64,000 nucleotides of DNA from Pseudomonadota bacterium. Its GTDB lineage: Bacteria; Pseudomonadota; Gammaproteobacteria; Xanthomonadales; Xanthomonadaceae. Position numbers and translations under genes: made by a program. The notes beneath the pieces were generated by a model, which had not been told where the DNA came from, did not search any database, and saw only the letters and a list, made by a program, of their open reading frames with translations. Position 1 is the first letter of the stretch. Every line of letters begins with the position of its first letter. The stretch covers positions 1-64,000 of the forward strand of contig JAFEBV010000013.1 in the NCBI GenBank assembly GCA_018242485.1. Reading direction: 5' to 3'. This document shows positions 35,290-43,871 of the stretch, one piece after another.

Positions 35290-36579
35290 ATGTCCACACC
35301 GAATTCATCCGCCACGATCGTCCCGTTCTGGAACCGCCTGCCGGCGATCATGGCGTACCCGGCGCATGCCGGTGCGCTGGTCACCATCGTGCTGCTCGGG
35401 CTCGCGCAGGTGCTGTGGCTCCTCCCGGTGGTCGGCTGGATCCTCGCGCTGCTGGCGACCATCGCCTTGTACCGCTACGCCTTCGAGTGCCTGCAGTCCA
35501 GCGCCGACGGCTTCATGAAACCGCCGGAGGTGAGCCTGGGCGCGCGCAGCCTCGGCGGCAAGTACATCTGGCTGATCGTGATCCTGGCCGTGCTGCTCGT
35601 CGTCGCCACGATCGTGCTGGGTCGGGGTGGCGGGCTGGTGCTGATGCTGGTGTTCGGCGTGTGCCTGCCGGCCGCGACCATGACCCTGGCGATGACCGAG
35701 AGTCTTGGCGAGGCCCTGAATCCGCTCAAGTGGATGACGATCATCGCCGCGATCGGCTGGCCCTACCTCGCCATGGTCGGCGTGAGCATGGCGATCCTGC
35801 TGAGCAAGGGTTACGCGCAGGGGTTCGTGGTGCATTTCATGCCGCTGCCGGTGGCGCTGCTCAGCCTCGGCATCATTTCCAACTACGCCACCATCGCCTT
35901 GTTCCACCTGATGGGTTATGTGTTGTACCAATATCACGAGCAGCTCGGGCTCGCCCCGGAAGCGCCGCAGCGGCTGGCGCGGCCTGCGGAAGCGGTCGAT
36001 CCGGATCAGGAGCTGTTGAACGAAGCTTCGGCGCTGGTGCGCGACGGCAAACTCGCCGAAGCCATCGAGCTGCTGCGCGGCCCGATCCGTCGCGGCGGCA
36101 CGCCCGCCGTGCATGCGCAGTACCGCAAGCTGCTGCGGGCGGCGGACGACAAGGCCGGTCTGCTGGCGCACGGGCGCGAGCGTATCGGCGTGCTGGTCGA
36201 TCAGGATGACGAACGCGGTGCGGTGGACTTGCTGCGCGAATGTCAGGCGCTGGATGCGGGGTTCGCGCCGGAAACCGCGTTGCAGGTTTCCAAGCTCGCG
36301 CACATGGCCGGCCGCCAGAACCAGCCGCAGGCCGCCCTGCAATTGCTGGAGGGCTTCGCCGAGCGCTATCCGGGCAGCCAGTACATCGCCACCAACGGTC
36401 TGCTGGCGGCCGATCTGCTGCATGAAAAACTCGGCCGCGACGCGCAGGCGCGCGACCTGTTGCTGGATCTGAAAGCACGGGTACCGAACGATCCGCTGCT
36501 GCCCGACATCGACGCGAAGCTGGCGACGATCCAGCGCATGATCGCGGCGACGGCGCGCAAGCCCGCGCCGCCGGCATAG
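35290..36579 (+). CDS. Multi-pass membrane protein with C-terminal TPR-like region
   Basis: A 429-residue protein. Residues 30-215 contain about five membrane segments (for example VTIVLLGLAQVLWLLPVVGW and YIWLIVILAVLLVVATIVL), in a DUF4013-like layout. From about residue 240 it is soluble, helical and repeat-like (ELLNEASALVRDGKLAEAIE; RQNQPQAALQLLEGFAERYP), as in TPR proteins. The ATG at 35290 (MSTPNSSATIVPFWN) is preferred over a GTG at 35233. Function unknown. It converges on the rhomboid gene, which has a similar C-terminal helical repeat region. Confidence 0.7.
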   Translation: MSTPNSSATIVPFWNRLPAIMAYPAHAGALVTIVLLGLAQVLWLLPVVGWILALLATIALYRYAFECLQSSADGFMKPPEVSLGARSLGGKYIWLIVILAVLLVVATIVLGRGGGLVLMLVFGVCLPAATMTLAMTESLGEALNPLKWMTIIAAIGWPYLAMVGVSMAILLSKGYAQGFVVHFMPLPVALLSLGIISNYATIALFHLMGYVLYQYHEQLGLAPEAPQRLARPAEAVDPDQELLNEASALVRDGKLAEAIELLRGPIRRGGTPAVHAQYRKLLRAADDKAGLLAHGRERIGVLVDQDDERGAVDLLRECQALDAGFAPETALQVSKLAHMAGRQNQPQAALQLLEGFAERYPGSQYIATNGLLAADLLHEKLGRDAQARDLLLDLKARVPNDPLLPDIDAKLATIQRMIAATARKPAPPA

Positions 36580-36601
36580 TCGCGCTGGCATCGATCCGCG
36601 C

Positions 36602-38068
36602 TCAACCCTGACCGAGCAGGAACCTCGCCTTGGGCGCGTAGTCGCTTTGCGGATAGCGTTCGAGCAGGAATGCCAGCCGCGCGCGCCGCGCCGGCGTGCC
36701 GTCGGGCGTACGCAGGCACAGGGCGAACCACGCCTGCGCGAGCGTCGCATCAGATGAATCGCGTTCGATCAGCGCGCGCAACAGGCCGTCCACGGCGGCG
36801 TCGGCATCCAGCCGTTGCAGCACAGGCAGCAGGCGTTGCAGGGTGTCGGTGGGCAGGCGTGGCGCGCCTGCGCAGGCTTGGGCGTAGTCCTCCCACACCG
36901 ATTGCAGTTCGCGTGCGATGGCGTCGGTCGGCGCGGGGATTTCCAGCACGCCGGCCGCGGCGGCATCGACCTGCGCGGGCGTGCCCTGATAGCGGGCGCA
37001 GCGGTACAGGGCGATACGCACCGGCAGCCGCCCCGGCTGATCGCGGTCGAGCCGCAACAGGATGTCCCGCGCCTTGGGTATCTCCATCTGTCCGATGAGG
37101 CGCTGCGCGCGCTCCAGCTCCGCGTCGTCGTGCTGCGTGCGTTCGATGCGCTCGTCCTCGTCGATGAAATCCCTGCGCACCCATCCGCGGGCGCGCAATG
37201 CGAAAGCCATGCCGATACCGGCGAGCAGGCCGCCGGCATGGTCGGCGTAGTCGATGTGCGAGTGCGCATCCAGCGACGGCACCACCACCAGCCACGCGAA
37301 CCACAGGCCCAGCATCGCCAGCGCCGGCACCTTCACGTAGTCGAAAACCACGAAGAACCAATAGAACACCCGCACCTTGCGTCGCCCCCAGATCACGCAG
37401 TACGCGCCCATCAAGGCGGCGATCGCGCCCGAGGCACCCAGCGAATTGCCCTCGCTGCCCCAATGCCAGTACAGCGAAGCCAGCGCGGCGCAGATGCCGC
37501 CGCACAGGTACAGGCCGAGAAACCAGCCGTGGCCCAGCGCGCCCTCGACCAGCATCCCGACCGCAAGCAGGAACAGCATGTTGCCGAGCAGGTGATCGAG
37601 CCCGCCGTGCATGAACATCGAGGTCACGATGCGCCCGGGTTCGACGTGCGAAAAACGCAGCGCGTGCGCGCGGCTGAAGGCGCGATCGAGGATGGCGTCG
37701 AACTGCGCGCGCTGGTTCTGCCATTGAGCATGGCGTGGATCCGTTGGCAGGATGACACGATCCGCATGCAGGTCGGCCAGAAAGGCACCGTCGGATTCGA
37801 TCAGCGCCAGCATCGCGCCCGGCGGCAACGTCGTGAACGGTTGCGTCGGAGCCTCGCCGCGTCCGTGTGCGGTCAGCCATTGCGCATAGGCGGGGAACTC
37901 GATAGCGCCCAGATCCGCTTGCTCGTAGTAAGCCTGCGCCTGCTGATATACCGCGTGATCGCCGGATTGCAGGAAAGCGAACACGAATACGTTGGCCAGC
38001 ACCAGCAACATGGCCATCCACGGGAAGTTGGCGCGGGTCCAGGTGCGGTGCAGGGGCAGGATCAGCAT
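36602..38068 (-). CDS. Rhomboid-family intramembrane serine protease with TPR-like tail
   Basis: A 488-residue protein. The catalytic Ser213 is in LGASGAIAALMGAY and the His277 in DYADHAGGLLAG; HGGLDHLLGNMLFL is the conserved L1-loop/helix 2 motif. About seven membrane segments occupy residues 15-295, with a 110-residue loop after the first. Residues 300-488 are soluble and helical (ERAQRLIGQMEIPKARDILLRL), like tetratricopeptide repeats. Rhomboids cleave membrane proteins within the bilayer; the substrate is unknown. Confidence 0.88.
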   Translation of the reverse strand: MLILPLHRTWTRANFPWMAMLLVLANVFVFAFLQSGDHAVYQQAQAYYEQADLGAIEFPAYAQWLTAHGRGEAPTQPFTTLPPGAMLALIESDGAFLADLHADRVILPTDPRHAQWQNQRAQFDAILDRAFSRAHALRFSHVEPGRIVTSMFMHGGLDHLLGNMLFLLAVGMLVEGALGHGWFLGLYLCGGICAALASLYWHWGSEGNSLGASGAIAALMGAYCVIWGRRKVRVFYWFFVVFDYVKVPALAMLGLWFAWLVVVPSLDAHSHIDYADHAGGLLAGIGMAFALRARGWVRRDFIDEDERIERTQHDDAELERAQRLIGQMEIPKARDILLRLDRDQPGRLPVRIALYRCARYQGTPAQVDAAAAGVLEIPAPTDAIARELQSVWEDYAQACAGAPRLPTDTLQRLLPVLQRLDADAAVDGLLRALIERDSSDATLAQAWFALCLRTPDGTPARRARLAFLLERYPQSDYAPKARFLLGQG

Positions 38069-38288
38069 GCGTGTGTTTCGAGCGCGGGTTCGTCGGATTG
38101 TAGTCTTGCCGCCACGTCCTTTTTTCCCTGACTTCGGATCGAAAGCATTCGGCCGGCACGTCGCACATTGGCGAATGAGAATGGTTCTTGACGAAATGGG
38201 AATACTGCTTGCCTTCCAGCTTGCAAAGCGCCCACCTCAGAAATATCCGACGCGGATGCAGCAGATGGCTGCGAGTTCTTGTTGGAAG
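38069..38288. other. Non-coding region upstream of the nuo hairpins
   Basis: No gene or tRNA seen. Part of the 440-bp gap before nuoA; the nuo promoter may lie here, but no motif is convincing. TTGACG at 38188-38193 has no matching -10 at normal spacing. Confidence 0.3.
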
Positions 38289-38308
38289 CGCTGAATCATT
38301 CCATCCAG

Positions 38309-38454
38309 GAATGATCAGCGCACGCTCGAATGATCAGCGCACGCTCGAGTCCGATACGTGTCCGGACTCGGCTCACACGAATCAATCACTTGCGTGATCG
38401 ATTCGTGGTCGACCCTCCATGGCCGACGGGCAACGCTGATTAAATCAGCGTTGC
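38309..38454. repeat. Hairpin array and 19-bp tandem repeat upstream of nuoA
   Basis: Two tandem copies of GAATGATCAGCGCACGCTC (38309-38346) are followed by hairpins at 38347-38369 (GAGTCCG/CGGACTC), 38376-38407 (CACGAATCAATCAC with GTGATCGATTCGTG), 38408-38427 (GTCGACC/GGCCGAC, loop CTCCAT) and a long near-palindrome at 38430-38454 (arms GCAACGCTGATT). The middle three match the order, spacing and loops of the element at 5626-5780 while the stem sequences differ. Confidence 0.75.
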
Positions 38455-38510
38455 CTGTTAAACTTCCGCTGCTTCGCCGCAGCCGCGGCGTTGGACGTCG
38501 CGAGAATCCC

Positions 38511-38867
38511 ATGCTGGGCGAATACCTGCCGGTACTGCTGTTCCTGATCGTGTCCACGGGGATCGGCATTGCATTGCTGATCGCTGGCCGCCTGCTCGGG
38601 CCACAGCGTCCGGGCGCCGACAAACTGGCGCCCTACGAATGCGGATTCGAGGCGTTCGAGGACGCGCGCATGCGCTTCGACGTGCGCTACTACCTGATCG
38701 CCATCCTGTTCATCGTGTTCGATCTGGAAATCGCCTTCGTGTTTCCGTGGGCGGTGGTGTTCCGCAGCCTGGGCGTGTTCGGGCTGGTCGAGATGGGCAC
38801 CTTCCTCGGCTTGCTGGTGCTGGGCTTCGCCTACGTCTGGAAGAAGGGTGCGTTGCAGTGGGAGTAG
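38511..38867 (+). CDS. nuoA: NADH-quinone oxidoreductase subunit A
   Basis: A 118-residue membrane subunit of complex I with three membrane helices. [27 protein letters not shown] is the conserved loop after helix 1 (YECGFE, FDVRYYL), and [17 protein letters not shown] is helix 2. NuoA sits at the junction of the membrane and peripheral arms near the quinone site. The ATG at 38511 gives the standard N-terminus. It is the first gene of the 14-gene nuo operon. Confidence 0.96.
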   Translation: MLGEYLPVLLFLIVSTGIGIALLIAGRLLGPQRPGADKLAPYECGFEAFEDARMRFDVRYYLIAILFIVFDLEIAFVFPWAVVFRSLGVFGLVEMGTFLGLLVLGFAYVWKKGALQWE

Positions 38868-38912
38868 GTCGGTCAAGCAGCGCAAGACTGGGCATTCTGC
38901 CGCAGCTTGCGC

Positions 38913-38994
38913 GCAAGTGGTCGCGGCATAGCCGCGCCACACTTGCCACAATGTCTGCTGACGCAGCCATCGGACCGGCACATCCATGTGCCGG
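38913..38994. repeat. Hairpins between nuoA and nuoB
   Basis: Stem-loop at 38913-38946 (GCAAGTGG, CGCGGC, loop ATA, GCCGCG, CCACACTTGC) and the perfect 20-bp palindrome CCGGCACATCCATGTGCCGG at 38975-38994. The same 20-mer occurs at 47821-47840 upstream of nuoJ. Confidence 0.8.
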
Positions 38995-39024
38995 ATCGTG
39001 TCGTGAAGGTTTGTCGGAGATCGC

Positions 39025-39579
39025 ATGGGCTTGAAGGAAACCGCCGAGCGCTGGATGTACAACCCCGACCCGGTCAACCGGGTGGACGACATCCTGCGCC
39101 CGGACGCCGGCAATCCCGTGCTCGAGCGCGGCTTCGCCGTGACCAGCCTCGACACCCTGATCAACTGGGCGCGCACCGGCTCGTTGTGGCCGATGACGTT
39201 CGGGCTGGCCTGTTGCGCGGTGGAGATGATGCACGCGGGCATGTCGCGGCTGGATCTGGATCGCTACGGCGTGGTGTTCCGCCCCAGTCCGCGCCAGTCC
39301 GACGTGATGATCGTGGCCGGCACCCTCGTCAACAAGATGGCCCCGGCGCTGCGCAAGGTGTACGACCAGATGCCCGAGCCCAAATGGGTGATCTCGATGG
39401 GTTCGTGCGCCAACGGCGGCGGCTATTACCACTATTCCTACGCGGTGGTGCGCGGCTGCGACCGCGTGGTGCCGGTGGACGTGTACGTGCCCGGTTGCCC
39501 GCCGACCGCCGAGGCGCTGATCCACGGGATCTTGCAGTTGCAGAAGAAGATCCAGCGCACCAACACGATCGCCCGCTGA
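39025..39579 (+). CDS. nuoB: NADH-quinone oxidoreductase subunit B
   Basis: A 184-residue peripheral-arm subunit binding the terminal 4Fe-4S cluster N2, which passes electrons to quinone. Cluster ligands are the CysCys pair in [11 protein letters not shown], the Cys in [12 protein letters not shown] and the Cys in [11 protein letters not shown]. Length is typical. It follows nuoA after a hairpin-filled 157-bp gap. Confidence 0.98.
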   Translation: MGLKETAERWMYNPDPVNRVDDILRPDAGNPVLERGFAVTSLDTLINWARTGSLWPMTFGLACCAVEMMHAGMSRLDLDRYGVVFRPSPRQSDVMIVAGTLVNKMAPALRKVYDQMPEPKWVISMGSCANGGGYYHYSYAVVRGCDRVVPVDVYVPGCPPTAEALIHGILQLQKKIQRTNTIAR

Positions 39580-39602
39580 TCACCTGAACCTTGCTTTAGT
39601 TT

Positions 39603-40373
39603 ATGACCGAGACCGTCAACACCCTCGTCGATCGCCTGCGCAGCCGCTTCGGTGAGCGCGTGCTGACTGCGCGCGTGGCGCACGGTGAGGCGATGCTGGA
39701 GGTGGCTCCCGCCGACTGGCTCGCGGTGGCGCTCGACCTGCGCGACAAGTTCGGCTTCGAGGTGGCGGTCGATCTGTGCGGCGTCGATTATCTCGGTTAC
39801 GGTCTGGACGAATGGGACACCGTCGCGGTGTCGTCGGAAGGCTTCTCGCGCGGCGTGGAAGGCGCCGGCCCCGGGCGTTTCCGCTGGGGCGAATCGACCG
39901 AAGGGCAGGGGCCGAAGAAGGACGTGAACGACGTCGCCCCGGAGGCCGAAATCGCCGGCGGTCGCTTCGCCGTGGTGCTGCATTTGCTGTCGGTCGGCAA
40001 CAACCAACGCCTGCGCCTGCGCTGCCGTTGCGATGACGTCGCGGTGCCGGTGGTGGCGTCGCTGACGTCGGTTTGGCCGGGACTGAACTGGTTCGAGCGC
40101 GAGGCGTTCGACCTGTTCGGCATCGTCTTCGAGGGCCATCCCGACCTGCGCCGGCTGCTCACCGACTACGGTTTCGTCGGCCATCCCTTCCGCAAGGATT
40201 TCCCGCTGATCGGCAATGTCGAAGTGCGCTACGACCCGCAAAGCAAGCGTGTGGTGTACGAGCCGGTGACCTCGGTGGAGCCGCGGGTGAACGTGCCGCG
40301 CGTGCTGCGCGAGGACTCGCGCTACGTCACCGCCGCCGGCGAAGCCGCGCAGCGCAACGAGGGGGGCAAGTGA
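39603..40373 (+). CDS. nuoC: NADH-quinone oxidoreductase subunit C
   Basis: A 256-residue 30-kDa subunit. The conserved complex I 30-kDa signature is [20 protein letters not shown] followed by [11 protein letters not shown]. An insertion at about residues 75-120 ([15 protein letters not shown]) lengthens the N-terminal domain; this form is familiar in Xanthomonadales. It is a separate gene, not a NuoCD fusion as in E. coli. Its TGA overlaps the nuoD GTG. Confidence 0.96.
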   Translation: MTETVNTLVDRLRSRFGERVLTARVAHGEAMLEVAPADWLAVALDLRDKFGFEVAVDLCGVDYLGYGLDEWDTVAVSSEGFSRGVEGAGPGRFRWGESTEGQGPKKDVNDVAPEAEIAGGRFAVVLHLLSVGNNQRLRLRCRCDDVAVPVVASLTSVWPGLNWFEREAFDLFGIVFEGHPDLRRLLTDYGFVGHPFRKDFPLIGNVEVRYDPQSKRVVYEPVTSVEPRVNVPRVLREDSRYVTAAGEAAQRNEGGK

Positions 40374-41659
40374 GCGCCGTTCCAGCCACTCCCGCCGCCA
40401 TCGGTGGCGCGGAGATCCGCAACTACACGATGAACTTCGGCCCGCAGCATCCGGCCGCGCACGGCGTGCTGCGCCTGATTCTGGAAATGGACGGCGAGAC
40501 CGTTATGCGCGCCGATCCGCACATCGGCCTGCTGCATCGCGGCACCGAGAAGCTCGCCGAATCCAAGCCGTTCAACCAGTCGATCGGCTACATGGATCGG
40601 CTCGACTACGTCTCGATGATGTGCAACGAGCATGCCTACGTGCGCGCCATCGAAACGCTCGCGGGAATCCAGCCGCCCGAGCGCGCGCAGTGGATCCGCA
40701 CGCTGTTCGACGAGATCACGCGCATCCTCAATCACCTGATGTGGGTCGGTTCCAACGCTCTCGATCTGGGCGCGATGGCGGTGATCCTGTACGCCTTCCG
40801 CGAGCGCGAGGAGCTGATGGACTGCTACGAGGCGGTCTCCGGCGCGCGCATGCATGCCACCTATTACCGCCCGGGCGGCGTGTACCGCGACCTGCCCGAC
40901 CACATGCCGCAGTATCGGCAATCGCCGTGGCACAAGGGCAAGCTGCTCAAGCAGTTCAATGCGTGGCGCGAAGGCTCGCTGCTGGATTACCTCGAACACT
41001 TCACCGCGGATTTTCCGTCCAAGGTGGACGAATACGAAACCCTGCTCACCGACAACCGCATCTGGAAGCAACGCACGGTCGGCATCGGCGTGGTCACTCC
41101 CGAGCAGGCCAAGGCCTGGGGCATGTCCGGCCCGATGCTGCGCGGTGCCGGCATCGCGTGGGATCTGCGCAAGAAGCAGCCGTACGCGAAATATGCCGAT
41201 GTGGATTTCGACATCCCGGTCGGCGTCAACAGCGATTGCTACGACCGCTACCTCGTGCGCGTGGCCGAGATGCGCCAGTCCAACCGCATCATCAGCCAGT
41301 GCGTGAACTGGCTCAAGGCCAATCCCGGCCCGGTGATGCCCAAGGATTTCAAGGTTGCTCCCCCATCCCGCGAGGAGATGAAGGAGAGCATGGAAGCGCT
41401 GATCCACCACTTCAAGCTGTTCACCGAAGGCTATTGCGTGCCGGCCGGCGAGACCTACGCCGCGGTCGAGGCGCCCAAGGGCGAGTTCGGTTGCTACCTC
41501 GTCTCCGACGGCGCCAACAAGCCCTTCCGCGTGAAGCTGCGCGCGCCCGGTTTCGCCCACTTGTCGTCGATGGACACCATCGTGCGCGGTCACATGCTCG
41601 CCGACGTGGTGGCGATGATCGGCACGTATGACGTGGTGTTCGGGGAGATTGATCGATGA
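40370..41659 (+). CDS. nuoD: NADH-quinone oxidoreductase subunit D
   Basis: A 429-residue 49-kDa subunit forming the quinone pocket with NuoB. Signatures: [16 protein letters not shown] at the N-terminus, [23 protein letters not shown], and the C-terminal [24 protein letters not shown] region ending [13 protein letters not shown]. The GTG at 40370 overlaps the nuoC stop. The nuoD stop is an ATGA that starts a short ORF carried by a heptamer-repeat element. Confidence 0.98.
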   Translation: MSAVPATPAAIGGAEIRNYTMNFGPQHPAAHGVLRLILEMDGETVMRADPHIGLLHRGTEKLAESKPFNQSIGYMDRLDYVSMMCNEHAYVRAIETLAGIQPPERAQWIRTLFDEITRILNHLMWVGSNALDLGAMAVILYAFREREELMDCYEAVSGARMHATYYRPGGVYRDLPDHMPQYRQSPWHKGKLLKQFNAWREGSLLDYLEHFTADFPSKVDEYETLLTDNRIWKQRTVGIGVVTPEQAKAWGMSGPMLRGAGIAWDLRKKQPYAKYADVDFDIPVGVNSDCYDRYLVRVAEMRQSNRIISQCVNWLKANPGPVMPKDFKVAPPSREEMKESMEALIHHFKLFTEGYCVPAGETYAAVEAPKGEFGCYLVSDGANKPFRVKLRAPGFAHLSSMDTIVRGHMLADVVAMIGTYDVVFGEIDR

Positions 41660-41874
41660 ACGGCGCGGGACTCGGGACTCGGGACTCGGGACTCGGGGGC
41701 TACCGTGCCTGTAGCAATGCCACCCTGAGCGCAGCAGGAATTCCGTTTTTGCTTTTCGATCAGGGAAATGAATTTCGATCTCTTGTCTTGAATGGGGCTA
41801 TGACATTGTCGGCTACCGTGACTGCTTACCGAGTCCCGAGTCCCGAGTCCCGAGTCCCGGGAGCCGCCCCATGA
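41656..41874 (+). CDS. 72-codon ORF spanning a heptamer-repeat element (doubtful gene)
   Basis: Its ATG overlaps the nuoD TGA and its TGA overlaps the nuoE ATG (ATGA at both ends). The two ends are encoded by heptamer arrays ([10 protein letters not shown] and [12 protein letters not shown]); the central 40 residues come from a lower-GC insert of unknown origin. I see no protein family. It is probably an accidental frame left by the insertion, but translating it would preserve coupling between nuoD and nuoE. Confidence 0.3.
   Translation: MNGAGLGTRDSGLGGYRACSNATLSAAGIPFLLFDQGNEFRSLVLNGAMTLSATVTAYRVPSPESRVPGAAP
41667..41858. repeat. Inverted heptamer-array element between nuoD and nuoE
   Basis: Four GGGACTC copies at 41667-41694 and four perfect GAGTCCC copies at 41831-41858, facing each other across a 136-bp insert of low GC. 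The insert is bounded by direct repeats GGCTACCGTG (41698-41707 and 41811-41820). ATGA occurs on both outer sides, which could be a target duplication. Same architecture as the carAB element but without the four-helix-bundle gene. Confidence 0.88.
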
Positions 41875-42431
41875 AAGCCACCGGCAACTTCGCCGCCGTC
41901 CGCGATGCCGACCCGATGGTCGTGCTCAGCGATGCCGTGCGCGCGCATCTGGATCACTGGGTGTCCAAGTTCCCGCCCGACCGCAAGCGATCGGCGGTGA
42001 TCCAGGGCCTGTTCGCCGCGCAGCAGGAGCACGGCGGCTGGCTGACCGACGAGTTGATCGCGGCGGTGGCCAACTACCTTGGCATCCCGCCGGTGTGGGC
42101 CTACGAAATAGCGACGTTCTACTCGATGTTCGAGTTGTCGCCGGTCGGCCGCAACAACGTCGCCATCTGCACCAACATCAGTTGCTGGCTCAATGGCGCC
42201 GAGGACATCGTGCGCTACTGCGAGAAGAAGCTGAACTGCAAGCTGGGCGAGAGCAGCGCCGACGGGCGCATCTACCTCAAGCGCGAGGAAGAGTGTCTGG
42301 CCGCCTGCGCCGGCGCGCCGATGATGGTGGTCAACGGCCACTACCACGAAAAACTCACGCCCGCGCGCGTGGATGCAATCCTCGACGCCCTCACCCTCGA
42401 TGGCCCCGGCCACGGCAGCGACGGACACTGA
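41871..42431 (+). CDS. nuoE: NADH-quinone oxidoreductase subunit E
   Basis: A 186-residue 24-kDa thioredoxin-like subunit with a 2Fe-2S cluster (N1a). Ligands are the Cys in ICTNISCWLNG and the Cys pair in EEECLAACAGAPMM. The N-terminal helical part has AVIQGLFAAQQEHGGWL. Length is slightly above the E. coli protein. Its ATG overlaps the end of the repeat-derived ORF; nuoF follows after 5 nt. Confidence 0.97.
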   Translation: MKATGNFAAVRDADPMVVLSDAVRAHLDHWVSKFPPDRKRSAVIQGLFAAQQEHGGWLTDELIAAVANYLGIPPVWAYEIATFYSMFELSPVGRNNVAICTNISCWLNGAEDIVRYCEKKLNCKLGESSADGRIYLKREEECLAACAGAPMMVVNGHYHEKLTPARVDAILDALTLDGPGHGSDGH

Positions 42432-42436
42432 CGACG

Positions 42437-43750
42437 ATGGCCTACGGACCTGCGCCCGCCGAACACAACGTCTGCTTCACGACGTTGCATCACGATCAGC
42501 CCTGGACGTACGCCAACTACGTCGCCCAGGGCGGCTATCAGGCGTGGGCGAAAATCCTGCGCGAGAAGATGCCGCCCAACGAGGTCGTCGAAATCGTCAA
42601 AGCCTCCGGCCTGCGCGGTCGCGGCGGCGCGGGTTTCCCGACCGGTCTGAAGTGGAGCTTCATGCCCAAGGGTGCGGGCGTGCAGAAGTACATCCTGTGC
42701 AATTCCGACGAGTCCGAGCCGGGCACCTGCAAGGATCGCGACATCCTGCGCTTCAACCCGCACGCGGTGGTCGAGGGCATGGCCATCGCCTGCTACGCCA
42801 CCGGTTCGACGGTCGCCTACAACTACCTGCGCGGCGAGTTCCACCACGAGCCGTTCGAGCATTTCGAGCAGGCTTTGCGTGAAGCCTATGCGCACGGCTG
42901 GCTGGGCAGGAACGTGCAAGGCGCGGGCGTGGACGTGGACATCCACGGCGCGCTCGGCGCTGGCGCCTACATCTGCGGCGAGGAAACCGCGCTGATGGAA
43001 TCGCTGGAAGGCAAGAAAGGCCAGCCGCGCTTCAAGCCGCCGTTCCCGGCCAACTTCGGTCTGTTCGGCAAGCCGACCACGATCAACAACACCGAAACCT
43101 ATGCCTCGGTGCCGGCGATCATCCGCAACGGCGCGGCGTGGTTCCTCAACCTCGGCAAACCCAACAACGGCGGCGCAAAGATCTTTTCGGTCTCCGGCCA
43201 TGTCAACAACCCGGGCAACTTCGAGATCCGCCTCGGCACGCCTTTTGCGGATCTGCTGGCGATGGCCGGCGGCGTGCGCGACGGGCGCAAGCTCAAGGCG
43301 GTGATTCCCGGTGGCTCATCGATGCCGGTGTTGCCGGCGGCGACGATGATGGGCCTGACGATGGACTACGACAGCATCCAGAAAGCCGGTTCCGGGCTGG
43401 GCTCGGGCGCGGTGATCGTGATGGACGAGACCACCTGCATGGTGCGCGCCTGCCAGCGCATCAGCCGCTTCTACATGGCCGAGAGCTGCGGCCAGTGCAC
43501 GCCCTGCCGCGAGGGCACGGGCTGGATGTACCGCATGCTCACCCGCATCGTCGATGGCAAGGCCACGCTGGACGACCTCGCCACGCTGCGCGCGGTGGCC
43601 GGGCAGATCGAAGGCCACACCATCTGCGCCTTCGGCGAGGCCGCGGCGTGGCCGGTGCAAGGCATGCTGCGGCACTTCTGGGACGAGTTCGAGTATTACA
43701 TCCGCAACGGCAAGTCGGTGGTGGATGGTCAAGTGGGAGTTGCCGCATGA
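42437..43750 (+). CDS. nuoF: NADH-quinone oxidoreductase subunit F
   Basis: A 437-residue 51-kDa subunit that binds NADH, FMN and a 4Fe-4S cluster. Signatures: GLRGRGGAGFPTGLKW (nucleotide site), CNSDESEPGTCKDR, GAGAYICGEETALMESLEG (FMN), and the cluster motif ESCGQCTPCREGTGW. Full length. The stop is followed by a heptamer-type repeat before nuoG. Confidence 0.98.
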   Translation: MAYGPAPAEHNVCFTTLHHDQPWTYANYVAQGGYQAWAKILREKMPPNEVVEIVKASGLRGRGGAGFPTGLKWSFMPKGAGVQKYILCNSDESEPGTCKDRDILRFNPHAVVEGMAIACYATGSTVAYNYLRGEFHHEPFEHFEQALREAYAHGWLGRNVQGAGVDVDIHGALGAGAYICGEETALMESLEGKKGQPRFKPPFPANFGLFGKPTTINNTETYASVPAIIRNGAAWFLNLGKPNNGGAKIFSVSGHVNNPGNFEIRLGTPFADLLAMAGGVRDGRKLKAVIPGGSSMPVLPAATMMGLTMDYDSIQKAGSGLGSGAVIVMDETTCMVRACQRISRFYMAESCGQCTPCREGTGWMYRMLTRIVDGKATLDDLATLRAVAGQIEGHTICAFGEAAAWPVQGMLRHFWDEFEYYIRNGKSVVDGQVGVAA

Positions 43751-43768
43751 ACGTGATGTGTGGCTTTC

Positions 43769-43850
43769 GTGAATTGTCAATCGTGAATCGTGAATCGTCA
43801 GAGCCGAAGATCCTGCTTTCACCATTCACCATTCACGATTCACAATTCAC
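43769..43850. repeat. Inverted heptamer-array element between nuoF and nuoG
   Basis: Left arm 43769-43797 (GTGAATTGTCAATCGTGAA, then another TCGTGAA) and right arm 43822-43850 (CCATTCACCATTCACGATTC, then ACAATTCAC) are near-perfect inverted repeats of about 29 bp around a 24-nt spacer. The unit is the heptamer CGTGAAT/ATTCACG, that is GATTCAC in the phase in which the other elements read GAGTCCC. Confidence 0.85.
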
Positions 43851-43871
43851 CGCTCCGACAGGAGCCCACCC

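Noticed and set aside
38069..38510. A tRNA or secG gene before nuoA, as in some xanthomonads
   Set aside because: No cloverleaf-like sequence and no SecG-like frame; the gap contains hairpin repeats instead.
43769..43850. Intrinsic terminator inside the nuo operon
   Set aside because: The stem is AT-moderate, built of tandem heptamers, with no T run, and the genes downstream are the rest of the operon.
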